This document shows positions 51,738-60,750 of a DNA stretch of 64,000 nt, piece by piece. Position numbers and translations under genes: made by a program. The notes beneath the pieces were generated by a model. That model searched no databases and was not told where the DNA came from. It saw only the letters and a list, made by a program, of their open reading frames with translations. Source of the stretch: Phototrophicus methaneseepsis (GTDB taxonomy: Bacteria; Chloroflexota; Anaerolineae; Aggregatilineales; Phototrophicaceae); assembly GCF_015500095.1 (NCBI RefSeq), contig NZ_CP062983.1:1302001-1366000 (forward strand), written 5' to 3'. The number at the start of each line of letters is the position of its first letter. The first letter of the stretch is position 1.

Positions 51738-52325
51738 ATGGGCATGGACGAACTGAAAGCGCGCATCCAAGCGGAAGGGCGCAATCTCGGTCGTGGCATT
51801 CTCAAAATTGACAGCTTACTCAATCATCAGCTCGACCCCGGTTTGATGCGGCGCATGGGTCAGAACATGGCCAATCATTTTAAAGAACTCGATCTTCAGA
51901 TTGATCGCATTCTCACGGCGGAAATTAGCGGGATTGCCCCGGCGCTCATGACCGCGGCTGAACTCGACGTGCCTGTGGTATATGCCCGTAAGAAGCGCCC
52001 CATCACCATGTCCGGCCCCATCTTCATGGAAGTCGCGCCTAGCCATACTAAAGGGGGCGATGTCACGCTCATGGTCAGCAGCGAGTTCTTGCACGCCGGG
52101 GAAAATATCCTCATCGTGGATGACTTCCTGGCAACCGGGCATACGTTGATGGCATTGGCTCGCATGGTCCGGGACGCACAAGCGAACCTGGTTGGTGTTG
52201 GCGTGGTTGTGGAAAAAACGTTTGAGGAGGGTCGTAATGCGATGTTAGCCGCTGGTTACGACATCCCCATTTATGCCCTGGCCGCCATCACCAGCATGGA
52301 CGGCGAAGATATTGAGATGGGCTAA
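51738..52325 (+). CDS. xpt: Xanthine phosphoribosyltransferase
   Basis: A 195-residue type I phosphoribosyltransferase. The PRPP loop reads ENILIVDDFLATGHT, with the base-binding and hood parts ITMSGPIFMEVAPSHTKGGD and AEISGIAPALMTAAELDVPV as in Xpt enzymes that convert xanthine and PRPP to XMP in purine salvage. The upstream 170 bases contain no purine riboswitch, unlike Bacillus xpt. GGAG lies 9 bases before the ATG. Confidence 0.92.
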   Translation: MGMDELKARIQAEGRNLGRGILKIDSLLNHQLDPGLMRRMGQNMANHFKELDLQIDRILTAEISGIAPALMTAAELDVPVVYARKKRPITMSGPIFMEVAPSHTKGGDVTLMVSSEFLHAGENILIVDDFLATGHTLMALARMVRDAQANLVGVGVVVEKTFEEGRNAMLAAGYDIPIYALAAITSMDGEDIEMG

Positions 52326-52465
52326 GATCGCTTCTGCAACAAGCAGAATGCATCTTATGAGGTAAGGGCTTAGGGACGACATATGCTAAGCCCTGTCTCC
52401 TTCCTCCCTGACCCTACACAAAATCCACATCAACCCCTTTATGCATAATAGAAGGATCACCTCCT

Positions 52466-53011
52466 ATGAAGATCTATACCAGAACAGGCGATGATGGCAC
52501 GACCAGCCTTTTCAGTGGTGGGCGTGTGCGCAAGGACGATTTGCGTGTAGAAGCTTATGGCACGGTCGATGAACTGAACAGCGTTTTGGGGATGGTGCGT
52601 GCTGCAGGGCCAACTCCCCAGCTTGAAGACTGGCTGACTGAGGTGCAGTCACAGTTATTCCACCTGGGGGCGGATCTCGCCACGCCGCTGAATGCCAAAT
52701 CGGAATGGGTCGTGCGCATGGATGCGCAAAAAGTGGCCTGGCTGGAGGCTAACATTGATACCATGACGGCAGAGCTCGAACCGCTCAAGCATTTCATCTT
52801 ACCAGGGGGTACGTCTGCTGCTGCCGCGCTGCATCTGGCGCGTACAGTCTGCCGACGTGCGGAACGGCTTGTCGTGGCGCTCTCAGAGCAGGAAGCCCTG
52901 AGTGAACAGGTTCAACCCTATCTCAATCGCCTATCAGATTGGTTGTTCACGGCTGCTCGCTACGAAAATCAGCGAGCTGGCATTTCCGAGAGTCAATGGG
53001 CCGTCCGCTGA
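52466..53011 (+). CDS. pduO: Cob(I)alamin adenosyltransferase, PduO type
   Basis: A 181-residue PduO/MMAB-type enzyme that transfers adenosyl from ATP to cob(I)alamin, making coenzyme B12. MKIYTRTGDDGTTSLFSGGR is the ATP-binding N terminus, followed by EAYGTVDELNSVLGMVRA, and the conserved FILPGGTSAAAALHLARTV and CRRAERLVVAL region closes the active site. Monocistronic. Confidence 0.95.
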   Translation: MKIYTRTGDDGTTSLFSGGRVRKDDLRVEAYGTVDELNSVLGMVRAAGPTPQLEDWLTEVQSQLFHLGADLATPLNAKSEWVVRMDAQKVAWLEANIDTMTAELEPLKHFILPGGTSAAAALHLARTVCRRAERLVVALSEQEALSEQVQPYLNRLSDWLFTAARYENQRAGISESQWAVR

Positions 53012-53020
53012 TACCACAGG

Positions 53021-54175
53021 TCATTGAGGCACACCACAGACAAAGATGCTGTCGCCATCCGTTAGCACAAGCAGGGTGCCCTGTGCATTAAAAGCCGCAT
53101 GATCCATCAACATGGCGCCGTCACAGGGTTCGAGTGCATCCTCAATCAGGCCTTGATCGGATTCAACATCCCACAATGTGCTGATGCCAGTTCCCACTAG
53201 CAAATAGGGGTCCGCCGGGCTGAATACCAGGACTTGCTGCCTGAACGGTGTTTTGTTAATGTCAACGCGCGCTACCACGTCCTGGCTTGTGATGTCCATA
53301 ACCGCCACGTGATTGCCATTGGAATACGCTAACAGGTTGCCATCAGCCCCGCCAAAAGCCAAGCCAGCATGACGATCTGATGCCATAATCGGCAGTAAGG
53401 CATCGCGGAACAAAAGTGACCCCTCATAGACGGTATACAGGCCCAACCTGCCCGCTTCAATTGTTGCCAGCCGCGTGCCATCTGGGTGCCATGCGACAGC
53501 CGTCACACGACCGACGTTGGCTTCTGCCAGCAGGGTTTCTGACGTCATATCCCACAGCTGTAACCAGAATCGTGTCCCGGATGCTAACTGTGTCCCTTCA
53601 GGGCTGAGTGCTATATTCTGCCAGACGCCCCATAGATAGACGCCTTCTAATTCCGTCGCTTCTTCTTCACCTGTGGTGGCATTCCATTTGAAAACGTCGT
53701 CCCGCGCTTGCAGGTTATAGAGCGAACGCCCATCCACCGAGAAAAACGCTGCCGATGGGTCGCCCCAGGTATCCTCAATGACGACAGCCGCAATTTCAGG
53801 TGCATCTAAGTCATAGATGCAGATCAATTCCGGCAAGATGATCGCCAGCCGATTGCCCACTGGCGAAAACGTAATATCTTGAATCTCAGGTGGCGCACCC
53901 TGAACGCCTATACGGCGGCATTGCAGCGTGAATAACTGCCTGATGTTCCGGGCATTTTCGCGGGTGATGGGCTGTAAATCCGGTAGCGGCAGTGTCTGGC
54001 CGACCTCAATAGCAGTCGGCAGTGGCGTTGGTGTCGGTACGAATACCCCTGGTGCAGAGGGTGATGGGGTCAGTGTGGGGCGTAGCAGCGTGGCCGTGGG
54101 TATCGGTTCTGTCGTTTGGGCTGTGACGTGGCCTACCGCCCATAAGAGCAGGATGATGATCAGTGAAACGCGCAT
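53021..54175 (-). CDS. Secreted WD40-like propeller protein
   Basis: A 384-residue exported protein. MRVSLIIILLLWAVGHVTAQ is the signal peptide, followed by a Thr/Pro linker (~25-70). The rest is a WD40-like beta-propeller with blades such as QDITFSPVGNRLAIILPELI, WQNIALSPEGTQLASGTRFW and AVAWHPDGTRLATIEAGRL. GAGAGG precedes the ATG. Surface protein with unknown partner; resembles the other propeller proteins in the window in style. Confidence 0.78.
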   Translation of the reverse strand: MRVSLIIILLLWAVGHVTAQTTEPIPTATLLRPTLTPSPSAPGVFVPTPTPLPTAIEVGQTLPLPDLQPITRENARNIRQLFTLQCRRIGVQGAPPEIQDITFSPVGNRLAIILPELICIYDLDAPEIAAVVIEDTWGDPSAAFFSVDGRSLYNLQARDDVFKWNATTGEEEATELEGVYLWGVWQNIALSPEGTQLASGTRFWLQLWDMTSETLLAEANVGRVTAVAWHPDGTRLATIEAGRLGLYTVYEGSLLFRDALLPIMASDRHAGLAFGGADGNLLAYSNGNHVAVMDITSQDVVARVDINKTPFRQQVLVFSPADPYLLVGTGISTLWDVESDQGLIEDALEPCDGAMLMDHAAFNAQGTLLVLTDGDSIFVCGVPQ

Positions 54176-54280
54176 AATCGCCTCTCAAGGAGCCTGTCAA
54201 CAAGTCTATTGAAGGCGCGGCGGTCAACAGAGCGCTTTGCAACAAATGTATCTTGCAGCAAATGCTATTTGCAGCAAACG

Positions 54281-55669
54281 CTATAAGAATGCCTGTCCAT
54301 CGCCGCGATAAGTCGTCACCTCATCGACAATTTCGCCATCGCTAACCAGCAGCAGTGTATTGAAATGCTCGCATAGCTCGCCCGCTTTGGCGTGCCGCAT
54401 GAAGATAGGGTCCCCCAGGTGCAGGCGCTCACTACCGATATAACGGATAGGTGTCTGAACTTCGCCCACGCCCTCAACATCGAGTAGCAAAGCCCCATCA
54501 GGTAGATAAGGCTTGGGCAATTTATCTTTATGCGCGTTGCCAGAGGCGACATAGCCACCCCCCAGGCAGGTGTAGATATCGTGCGCCGCTCGCCGCACGA
54601 TCTCCAACGCGAAGCCCGCCGCAGGTTGGTAAGACGCATCTTTATAATGGTCGAGCAGATGCGGCGCGAAGAAAGCCCCGCCCACACTCACTTCTGAAAT
54701 AACCGGGTCTTTAGCCGTCGCTTTGAGGCTGCCACTGCCGCCTCCATTGATGAATCGCAGCAAAATACCGCTGGTTTGCAAGACAGCGACCACTTCCGCA
54801 CGCGTGGTCATGACCTCGCGCATGGACTGCCGTTTGAGGATGCGCAGGCGCAGGTTATTGAAGAAGCGCCCCGGCACATTATCAGGAATATCTGCAATCT
54901 GGGCCTCGTAACCACGGATGCCATCCAGATAGACATTGTTGGAGTGCTCTACAGCGTCGATGATAGAAATCGCATGGCGTACAGAGCGAATGGGACTGTG
55001 CCATACGCCAAAACGCCCACCCGGATAATCGGATGATACATCTAGGTCTAGGCAGATAGGCAGCGTTACTCCCAGGCGTTCGGCGATTTCTTCAAGCCGA
55101 TGCACATGCTCAAAGCTATCGACCATCAGCGTGATGAGCTTGCCACGTCGCACCATATTGGCAACAGCCTCAATATGCGCTTCGTTCCAGGTTGGGTGTG
55201 CGATGAGCAGATCATCCAGCCCTTGTTCTGCCAGATAAACGGCCTCTGGGGCGGAATAGCAGAGGATGCCGCTAAAACGCGGGTTGGCCGCCTGGATATA
55301 CTTCAGCAGCGCCACACTGCGGATCGACTTAGAGTTGATGCGGATTGATTTCGCCCCGACGGATTGCAGGATCGTCTCAATATTGGCATTCAGCGCATCG
55401 AGATCCACGTAAGCGAAGGGCAACTCTCTGCCTGCGAACAGCTTTTTATAATCGCTGTAACGGCGCGAAGGCCAGTGGCGTCGTGCCTGCCGGATCGTCT
55501 GGTATGTTACGACTGCGCCACCGATGACTGCCGCTGCAGCAAGCGTATTTCGCACAGTATGGTTATTGTGCGCGGCTTCTATAGTCTCCGTGAGCACAGC
55601 TTCTGGGGTGATGTCTGCACCCTCAGACGTGCTGAGAATGTCGTTGGGCTTATCTTGTGGCATCGTCAT
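54281..55669 (-). CDS. Fold-III PLP enzyme (D-threonine aldolase/alanine racemase-like)
   Basis: A 462-residue alanine-racemase-fold protein similar to amino acid deaminase/aldolase (DSD1) enzymes. An N-terminal ~40 residues and one hydrophobic helix (NTLAAAAVIGGAVVTYQTI) suggest membrane tethering. The barrel contains PFAYVDLDALNANIETIL, NSKSIRSVALLKYIQ (likely PLP lysine), YDLDVS-like ICLDLDVSSDYPGGRFGVW, and the metal-site segment GDPIFMRHAKAGELCEHFN with conserved His and Cys. Reaction likely retro-aldol or deamination of a hydroxy-amino acid; substrate unknown. Confidence 0.8.
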   Translation of the reverse strand: MTMPQDKPNDILSTSEGADITPEAVLTETIEAAHNNHTVRNTLAAAAVIGGAVVTYQTIRQARRHWPSRRYSDYKKLFAGRELPFAYVDLDALNANIETILQSVGAKSIRINSKSIRSVALLKYIQAANPRFSGILCYSAPEAVYLAEQGLDDLLIAHPTWNEAHIEAVANMVRRGKLITLMVDSFEHVHRLEEIAERLGVTLPICLDLDVSSDYPGGRFGVWHSPIRSVRHAISIIDAVEHSNNVYLDGIRGYEAQIADIPDNVPGRFFNNLRLRILKRQSMREVMTTRAEVVAVLQTSGILLRFINGGGSGSLKATAKDPVISEVSVGGAFFAPHLLDHYKDASYQPAAGFALEIVRRAAHDIYTCLGGGYVASGNAHKDKLPKPYLPDGALLLDVEGVGEVQTPIRYIGSERLHLGDPIFMRHAKAGELCEHFNTLLLVSDGEIVDEVTTYRGDGQAFL

Positions 55670-55978
55670 GCCTCGCTTTGGGGTGTGTCACATAAAAATG
55701 AAATGGTATCGAAATCAATGTCATTGACGTTATCAAATAATACGCAGACGCCCTAGTCAACGTCGTGTCTTTTAATCGAATGCTGATTTAATTATACACA
55801 AAGGTGGCAAGATTTGTTGCCTCGATGCCAGTTTACCATGCTGTTTGCCACGTTGCCGTCATCTTTCTGTAAGAATCGTAGACTATCCGTAGGCTATACT
55901 ATAAGCCGCGACGTGGTATGATTTGCGCCGTTTACATTTGTCAAATCCTGAAGGTCCATAGAGAACTTACCGGTGCCC

Positions 55979-57223
55979 ATGAACAAACGACTTGCCTTTC
56001 TCGTTTCAGTATTTGCTGCCATGCTCACGATCATGAGCGTGCCCTTATTCAGCATTCAAGCGCAGGATGGTACGAATGCGTTTGCAACCAATACACCTTC
56101 TGCAAACAGCGCTGTGCCGACTGTTTCTGCGACGCAGACGCCCGCTGCCTTGTTGACTGCAACACCGGTAGCCACTTCTGATGCACCTACAGCGACGGTT
56201 GAAGTGCCAGAAGAAGCCCCGGTAGCCCAGGTCTTCGAGCCAGAAGCCTGCCGCTATGTAGAAGGCGAAAGCGCCAGCGATGAGTGCCTGGCAATCATTG
56301 AAGAATTCCCAGAGCCGAATGTACAGCCTATCAACCGCGACGGCTACACGTTGGAACAGTATACGTTTTGGCGTATTGGCCCCCATGCCGTGAATGCTTA
56401 TGACAGCCCTGGCGGCAATTATGTGCGCTCCATCCCGGAAGGCTTCAATTTTGTGAACGTCCAGGGCGAAACAGATGCCTGGATTCAGAACGAACTCGGT
56501 GAGTGGATCAGCAAAGAAGATGGCTATTACGTCCAGGCTTCGGAATTTGTCGGCGTACAACTGCCCGCTGGCTGGAACCATCCTTTCGGCTGGATTCTGG
56601 ATACCACCGGCATTTGGGCCAGCACCTATCCTGGCGGTCCTGCGACCAGCGAAAGTGGCCTCGTTCCGCTGCATCATGAGCGCTTCAATATCTATGCGGA
56701 AGAAAAAGATAGCGAAGGCTGGACCTGGTATATGGTCGGTCCGAACCAGTGGGTGAAGCAGATTTACATGACTGTCATTAAGCCGATTGAGCGCCCAGAA
56801 GGCGTCAGCGGTCGTTGGGTCTCGATTGATCTCTACGAACAGTCCCTGGTGGCTTATGAAGATGACCGTCCCGTATTTGCGACGCTCATCAGCACAGGCT
56901 TACCGGGCTTTGATACCAATGAGGGCTTGTTTGAAGTGTGGGCGCGTGTTGCCCGTGATGGCATGTCTGGCGCGACAGGGGCACCGGATGCCTATGCTCT
57001 GGAAAGCGTCCCCTGGGTGATGTACTTCGACGACAGCATCAGCATGCACGGCACCTACTGGCATAACTTCTTTGGGTATCGTCGCAGCCACGGCTGTGTA
57101 AACCTCAGTATCAGCGACGCACGCTGGATCTTTGAGTGGACAGCTCGCGGTGCAGACGATGATGGCGAAATCCATACTCAGGTTTACGTCCATAGCAGCG
57201 GCGACTACCGCGCAATCATTTAG
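55979..57223 (+). CDS. Exported L,D-transpeptidase (YkuD)
   Basis: A 414-residue secreted enzyme: signal peptide MNKRLAFLVSVFAAMLTIMS, a Thr/Ala/Pro linker, an SH3-like domain (RIGPHAVNAYDSPGGNYVRS) and the C-terminal YkuD domain with SMHGTYWHNFFGYRRSHGCV then NLSISDARWIFEW, containing the catalytic His, Ser-His-Gly-Cys and Asn. It forms 3-3 peptide crosslinks in peptidoglycan or attaches proteins to it. ATG 55979 chosen over a GTG two codons earlier. Confidence 0.9.
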   Translation: MNKRLAFLVSVFAAMLTIMSVPLFSIQAQDGTNAFATNTPSANSAVPTVSATQTPAALLTATPVATSDAPTATVEVPEEAPVAQVFEPEACRYVEGESASDECLAIIEEFPEPNVQPINRDGYTLEQYTFWRIGPHAVNAYDSPGGNYVRSIPEGFNFVNVQGETDAWIQNELGEWISKEDGYYVQASEFVGVQLPAGWNHPFGWILDTTGIWASTYPGGPATSESGLVPLHHERFNIYAEEKDSEGWTWYMVGPNQWVKQIYMTVIKPIERPEGVSGRWVSIDLYEQSLVAYEDDRPVFATLISTGLPGFDTNEGLFEVWARVARDGMSGATGAPDAYALESVPWVMYFDDSISMHGTYWHNFFGYRRSHGCVNLSISDARWIFEWTARGADDDGEIHTQVYVHSSGDYRAII

Positions 57224-57264
57224 AAATAGCATCCGCGTTTGAAAACGCGATCATCTGCAAAATG

Positions 57265-57300
57265 TTCCCCAGTCACAGCATGTCCTGGGGAATTTTTTTT
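57265..57300 (+). terminator. Rho-independent terminator
   Basis: TTCCCCAG (57265-57272) pairs with CTGGGGAA (57285-57292), followed by eight T. Ends the transpeptidase transcript. Confidence 0.92.
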
Positions 57301-57314
57301 GGAGTAAGTTGGTT

Positions 57315-57701
57315 TTACGAACTTTGAGCGATCTGTATCAGGTTGCCACAGGTATCATCAAATACAGCAACCGTGATTGGCCCCATTTCAGTTGGCTCCT
57401 GCGTGAATGTGACCCCTAACCCTTTCAGACGTTCATATTCTTCCTGCACATTGTCCACGCCAAAAACGGTGACAGGTAAATTCTCTTTGCGCAGTGCCTG
57501 CTGGTACGTTTGTGCAATCGGGTTATCGTTTGGCTCCAGCAGCAATTCCACACCATCCGGGTCATGGGCTTGGGCGACAGTCAGGAACTTGAATTCGCCC
57601 GCTGGCATGTCGATTTTCTTCACAAAGCCCAATATTTCTGTATAGAACTTGAGTGCCTTATCCTGGTCATCAACGTAGACGCTGAATAGTTGAAACTTCA
57701 T
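57315..57701 (-). CDS. Glyoxalase/VOC-family protein
   Basis: A 128-residue vicinal-oxygen-chelate protein: MKFQLFSVYVDDQDKALKFY then TEILGF, VELLLEPNDNPIAQTYQQAL and ending TVAVFDDTCGNLIQIAQ. Start 57701 has AGGAG 9 bases upstream. Metal ligands typical of the fold are partly present (Glu in VELLL). Substrate unknown. Confidence 0.85.
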   Translation of the reverse strand: MKFQLFSVYVDDQDKALKFYTEILGFVKKIDMPAGEFKFLTVAQAHDPDGVELLLEPNDNPIAQTYQQALRKENLPVTVFGVDNVQEEYERLKGLGVTFTQEPTEMGPITVAVFDDTCGNLIQIAQSS

Positions 57702-57872
57702 AAGTTGGTCTCCTGTTCGGGTTGTTATTTTGTGCAACTGATCGGTTGCATATAAGATAGCTCAATTGTTCTATGCTGTCAATAGATTAGGCCCGTTGGG
57801 AACATGCAGTTTGTGGCCTTGCATAGTATAGTGATGATAGCTAACTGATTATTTCATCGATGTACCGGAGGC

Positions 57873-59861
57873 ATGATGTCGCCTGAGAACGTTGTGGATC
57901 CATCGGATGATGGAAGCGTACAAGGGACGCCGACAGGCGCAGCAATAGAGGGACAGCCTTCTTCCGCTGTCAACCTGGGCACAGTGGGCCTCGTCGCGCT
58001 GATGATGGCCTTATCCATGCAGATTCTGCGCGCTTTTGGTGTGTTGATTATCAATAATATGGTCTGGTGGCAGGGCGAAGTCACTGCCGGGGCGATCATC
58101 TTGCTGGTACTGTTCGCCCCGCTGCTGGCGCCCTTGCTCATCAGGCGCCTCGGCCCGGTGCGAGCTTTCCTGGGGGCTTTATCTATTCTGGCGCTCATCC
58201 GTCTGATGATGCAAGTCGCTCTGGCGCCACAGGATGTCAGTCCTATCCTGGCCTGGCTGGGGTTGGCGTTTGCGCTGCTCAGTTGGGTGTTGGCGATTGT
58301 GTATCTGCGCAGTGCGTTTGGGCGCACGCAGGCCGCATACATCTTCGCTCTGGGGTTTGTGCTGGGCCTGTCGCTAGATACAACTCTGCACAGTGCTTAC
58401 CTCACATGGGATTATCTGTGGCAGCCAGGGGCGGCGCCATTCTTGACGGCGCTCTTGCTCAGTGCGGCTGTCTGGTTCCTTGCATGGCGTCAACGCAGCC
58501 AGAGCGTGACATTAGGCCAGGAAGCGCCTCTCAGCGCCCAGTTGACGCTGGCTGTGCTGCCATCCCTGGTGATAGGGTACGCTTTTTACTGGCAAAACGT
58601 GGCGTTGCTTTCAGCCGCTGTGGCTGTGAATACGGCTCTTGCGACGGCGCTGCTGCTGGCGATGAATGCAGGGGTCTTGTTGGTCTTGCAGCGCTTCGGC
58701 GGCTCAGAAGGAACGCGTTTGCGCTTTTTCCTGTCATTGATTGTCGTCTTGCTGACGGTATGGCTCATCCCCATTTCTGATGGGCTCATGACGTTGACAT
58801 TGATCGCCATGGGGCAGCTCTCGGCGCTGCTCCTGCTACATGAAGGGCTGGTTGGGCGCTTCGTCACGACGGGTTATGTGGCGAGCTGGCGTACATCGCT
58901 GGTGCTCTTTGGTGGCAATGTGCTGCTGATTTTGTTGGGCTTGGCTTACTATGGTCGCATCAGGGCTAATCTCTTCTCAGAAATTGGCGAAGTCCCGATT
59001 CTGGTCGCTGGGGCGCTAATGATCGTCGTGACGCTGCTCAGCTTACAATGGGGGACGCAAGCCCGCTTGCGTATCGCGCCTGTGCTGCCATTACTTGGCC
59101 TGATTGTGCCGCTCATCCTCATTCTGTCCCAACCTGCCTTTGTGGTCCAGCGCCCCACCGAGACCATACGTGTGATGAGCTATAACACCCATTACAGCGT
59201 CGGCATGGATGGCTTGCCAGATGTAGAAGCTATTGCCCAGGTGATCGAATCGCAGGGCGCGGATATTGTCTTGCTGCAGGAGTCATCACGGGGCCGGCTC
59301 AATAGCAGTGGGGTTGATATGGCAGAATGGCTTTCTAGGCGCTTGCAAATGCCCTTTGCCCATGCGCCTGCTAGTGATTATACGCAGGGGGTGACCACAC
59401 TCAGCCGCATACCGATTGATACAGCGGTATTTGATGAGCTGCCTATGGTTGGCGAAAGCGAACAACGCCGCTATTTGATGACGACGCACCCGCTGCCGGA
59501 TGGCGAAAGCCTGCGCGTTATCAATACGCATCTGGCAGCGGCTTGGCTGGAACCAACGGCACGGCTGCCCCAATTTAGCGTGCTGCTGGATGTATGGGCT
59601 CAGCAGCCGCGAACCCTCATTGCAGGCGATATGAACACGGCCCCTGGCAACATGGATATCAATATGATGCTCAATGCCGGGCTTGTCAGCGTGCAGGATG
59701 CCATTGGCGACCCTGAAGCAGGCACCGTCAGCGCCGATTATCCCCATGTGCGCTATGATTGGATCCTCACAAGCCCAGACATTGAACTGAGCGACTTCGC
59801 CATACCGTCGACCCTGGCGAGCGATCATCTACCCGCTGCTGTGACGATCACAGTGCCCTAA
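57873..59861 (+). CDS. Membrane protein with C-terminal endonuclease/exonuclease/phosphatase domain
   Basis: A 662-residue protein: about 12 membrane helices (residues ~30-420) fused to an EEP-superfamily domain (~430-662) with RVMSYNTHYSVG, IVLLQESSRG, RVINTHLAAAW, IAGDMNTAPGNMDIN and SDHLPAAVTI, the full catalytic set (Asn, Glu, His, Asp-Asn, Asp-His). The EEP part faces out or in depending on topology and could be a phospholipase or sphingomyelinase-like enzyme rather than a nuclease. GGAGG precedes a double ATG; 57876 is equally likely. Confidence 0.85.
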   Translation: MMSPENVVDPSDDGSVQGTPTGAAIEGQPSSAVNLGTVGLVALMMALSMQILRAFGVLIINNMVWWQGEVTAGAIILLVLFAPLLAPLLIRRLGPVRAFLGALSILALIRLMMQVALAPQDVSPILAWLGLAFALLSWVLAIVYLRSAFGRTQAAYIFALGFVLGLSLDTTLHSAYLTWDYLWQPGAAPFLTALLLSAAVWFLAWRQRSQSVTLGQEAPLSAQLTLAVLPSLVIGYAFYWQNVALLSAAVAVNTALATALLLAMNAGVLLVLQRFGGSEGTRLRFFLSLIVVLLTVWLIPISDGLMTLTLIAMGQLSALLLLHEGLVGRFVTTGYVASWRTSLVLFGGNVLLILLGLAYYGRIRANLFSEIGEVPILVAGALMIVVTLLSLQWGTQARLRIAPVLPLLGLIVPLILILSQPAFVVQRPTETIRVMSYNTHYSVGMDGLPDVEAIAQVIESQGADIVLLQESSRGRLNSSGVDMAEWLSRRLQMPFAHAPASDYTQGVTTLSRIPIDTAVFDELPMVGESEQRRYLMTTHPLPDGESLRVINTHLAAAWLEPTARLPQFSVLLDVWAQQPRTLIAGDMNTAPGNMDINMMLNAGLVSVQDAIGDPEAGTVSADYPHVRYDWILTSPDIELSDFAIPSTLASDHLPAAVTITVP

Positions 59862-59890
59862 GTATCATGTCAATTCAGGGTGAGCATACA

Positions 59891-59922
59891 AAAAGGGCCG
59901 ATCATGTGATCGGCCCTTTTTT
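59891..59922. terminator. Bidirectional terminator
   Basis: AAAAGGGCCGATC (59891-59903) pairs with GATCGGCCCTTTT (59908-59920), loop ATGT. Serves the convergent EEP and ndk genes. Confidence 0.95.
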
Positions 59923-59945
59923 GCTTGTTGTTATAGAGACCTGAT

Positions 59946-60395
59946 TTACTCAATAATCCACGGGTCCGTCGAGCGGTCCCAACTGAACAGTTCAGCCTCG
60001 GTGAAGAAGTTGCTGACTTCCAGTTCGCCATTTTCCACGCTGTCGCTGCCGTGGACCAAGTTGCGGCCAATTTCCATACCATAGTCACCGCGGATGGTGC
60101 CTGCTTCGGCTTCAGTCGGGCGGGTGGCGCCGATGGTCTTACGAGCAGCGGCGATGGCATTGTTGCCTTCCAGCGCCATGACCACGACCGGCGCGGAGGT
60201 GATGTAGGTTACCAGGCCTTCGAAGAAGGGCTTGCCTTCGTGCACAGCATAGTGCTTCTGTGCCAGGTCTTTGGTCATGTGGATGAACTTCATGCCGACG
60301 ATCTTTAAGCCGCGCTGCTCAAAGCGCTTGATAACTTCGCCAGTCAGGCCGCGTTGTACAGCATCCGGCTTAACGATGATGAGGGTGCGTTCCAT
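59946..60395 (-). CDS. ndk: Nucleoside diphosphate kinase
   Basis: A 149-residue Ndk that phosphorylates NDPs to NTPs by a phosphohistidine ping-pong. MERTLIIVKPDAVQRGLTGE opens the protein; RPTEAEAGTIRGDYGMEIG precedes NLVHGSDSVENG, which holds the catalytic His; the PWIIE end is normal. Length is typical. AGAGGA precedes the ATG, and a GC-rich hairpin sits in the leader. Confidence 0.96.
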   Translation of the reverse strand: MERTLIIVKPDAVQRGLTGEVIKRFEQRGLKIVGMKFIHMTKDLAQKHYAVHEGKPFFEGLVTYITSAPVVVMALEGNNAIAAARKTIGATRPTEAEAGTIRGDYGMEIGRNLVHGSDSVENGELEVSNFFTEAELFSWDRSTDPWIIE

Positions 60396-60750
60396 AGGGT
60401 CGTAGTCCTCTCAGAGTATCGGGGGCGCACGGCCCCGATACAGGCTTCATGAATCAATATGAACAATCGGGCCATATCATACGATAGATTGTGCGCATCG
60501 CACAGGCATAGTCAGCGGGGACCTGGTTTCTTAAATGCGATTTAATCAGCAGATAGCCTCAGAAGAGCGGTCAGTCTGGCAATGAACCTCACAGGCGTTC
60601 CAAAGGGAAAACCATGTGGAAAACCAAAGGTAACGCTTTTACAGGCTGTTGCACGGTATACTGGGGGCTGGCGCACGGAATAGCCTGATGAAGATAACCA
60701 TTGATCACGCGCCTTGTAGCCATTGATGTGTACGCAGAACCCGGATTCCT
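60396..60750. other. Divergent intergenic region with leader hairpin
   Basis: 355 bases between ndk and the glycoside-hydrolase-like gene. GTATCGGGG (60416-60424) pairs perfectly with CCCCGATAC (60433-60441) about 20 bases upstream of the ndk start, i.e. in its likely leader. No other motif recognised. Confidence 0.45.
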
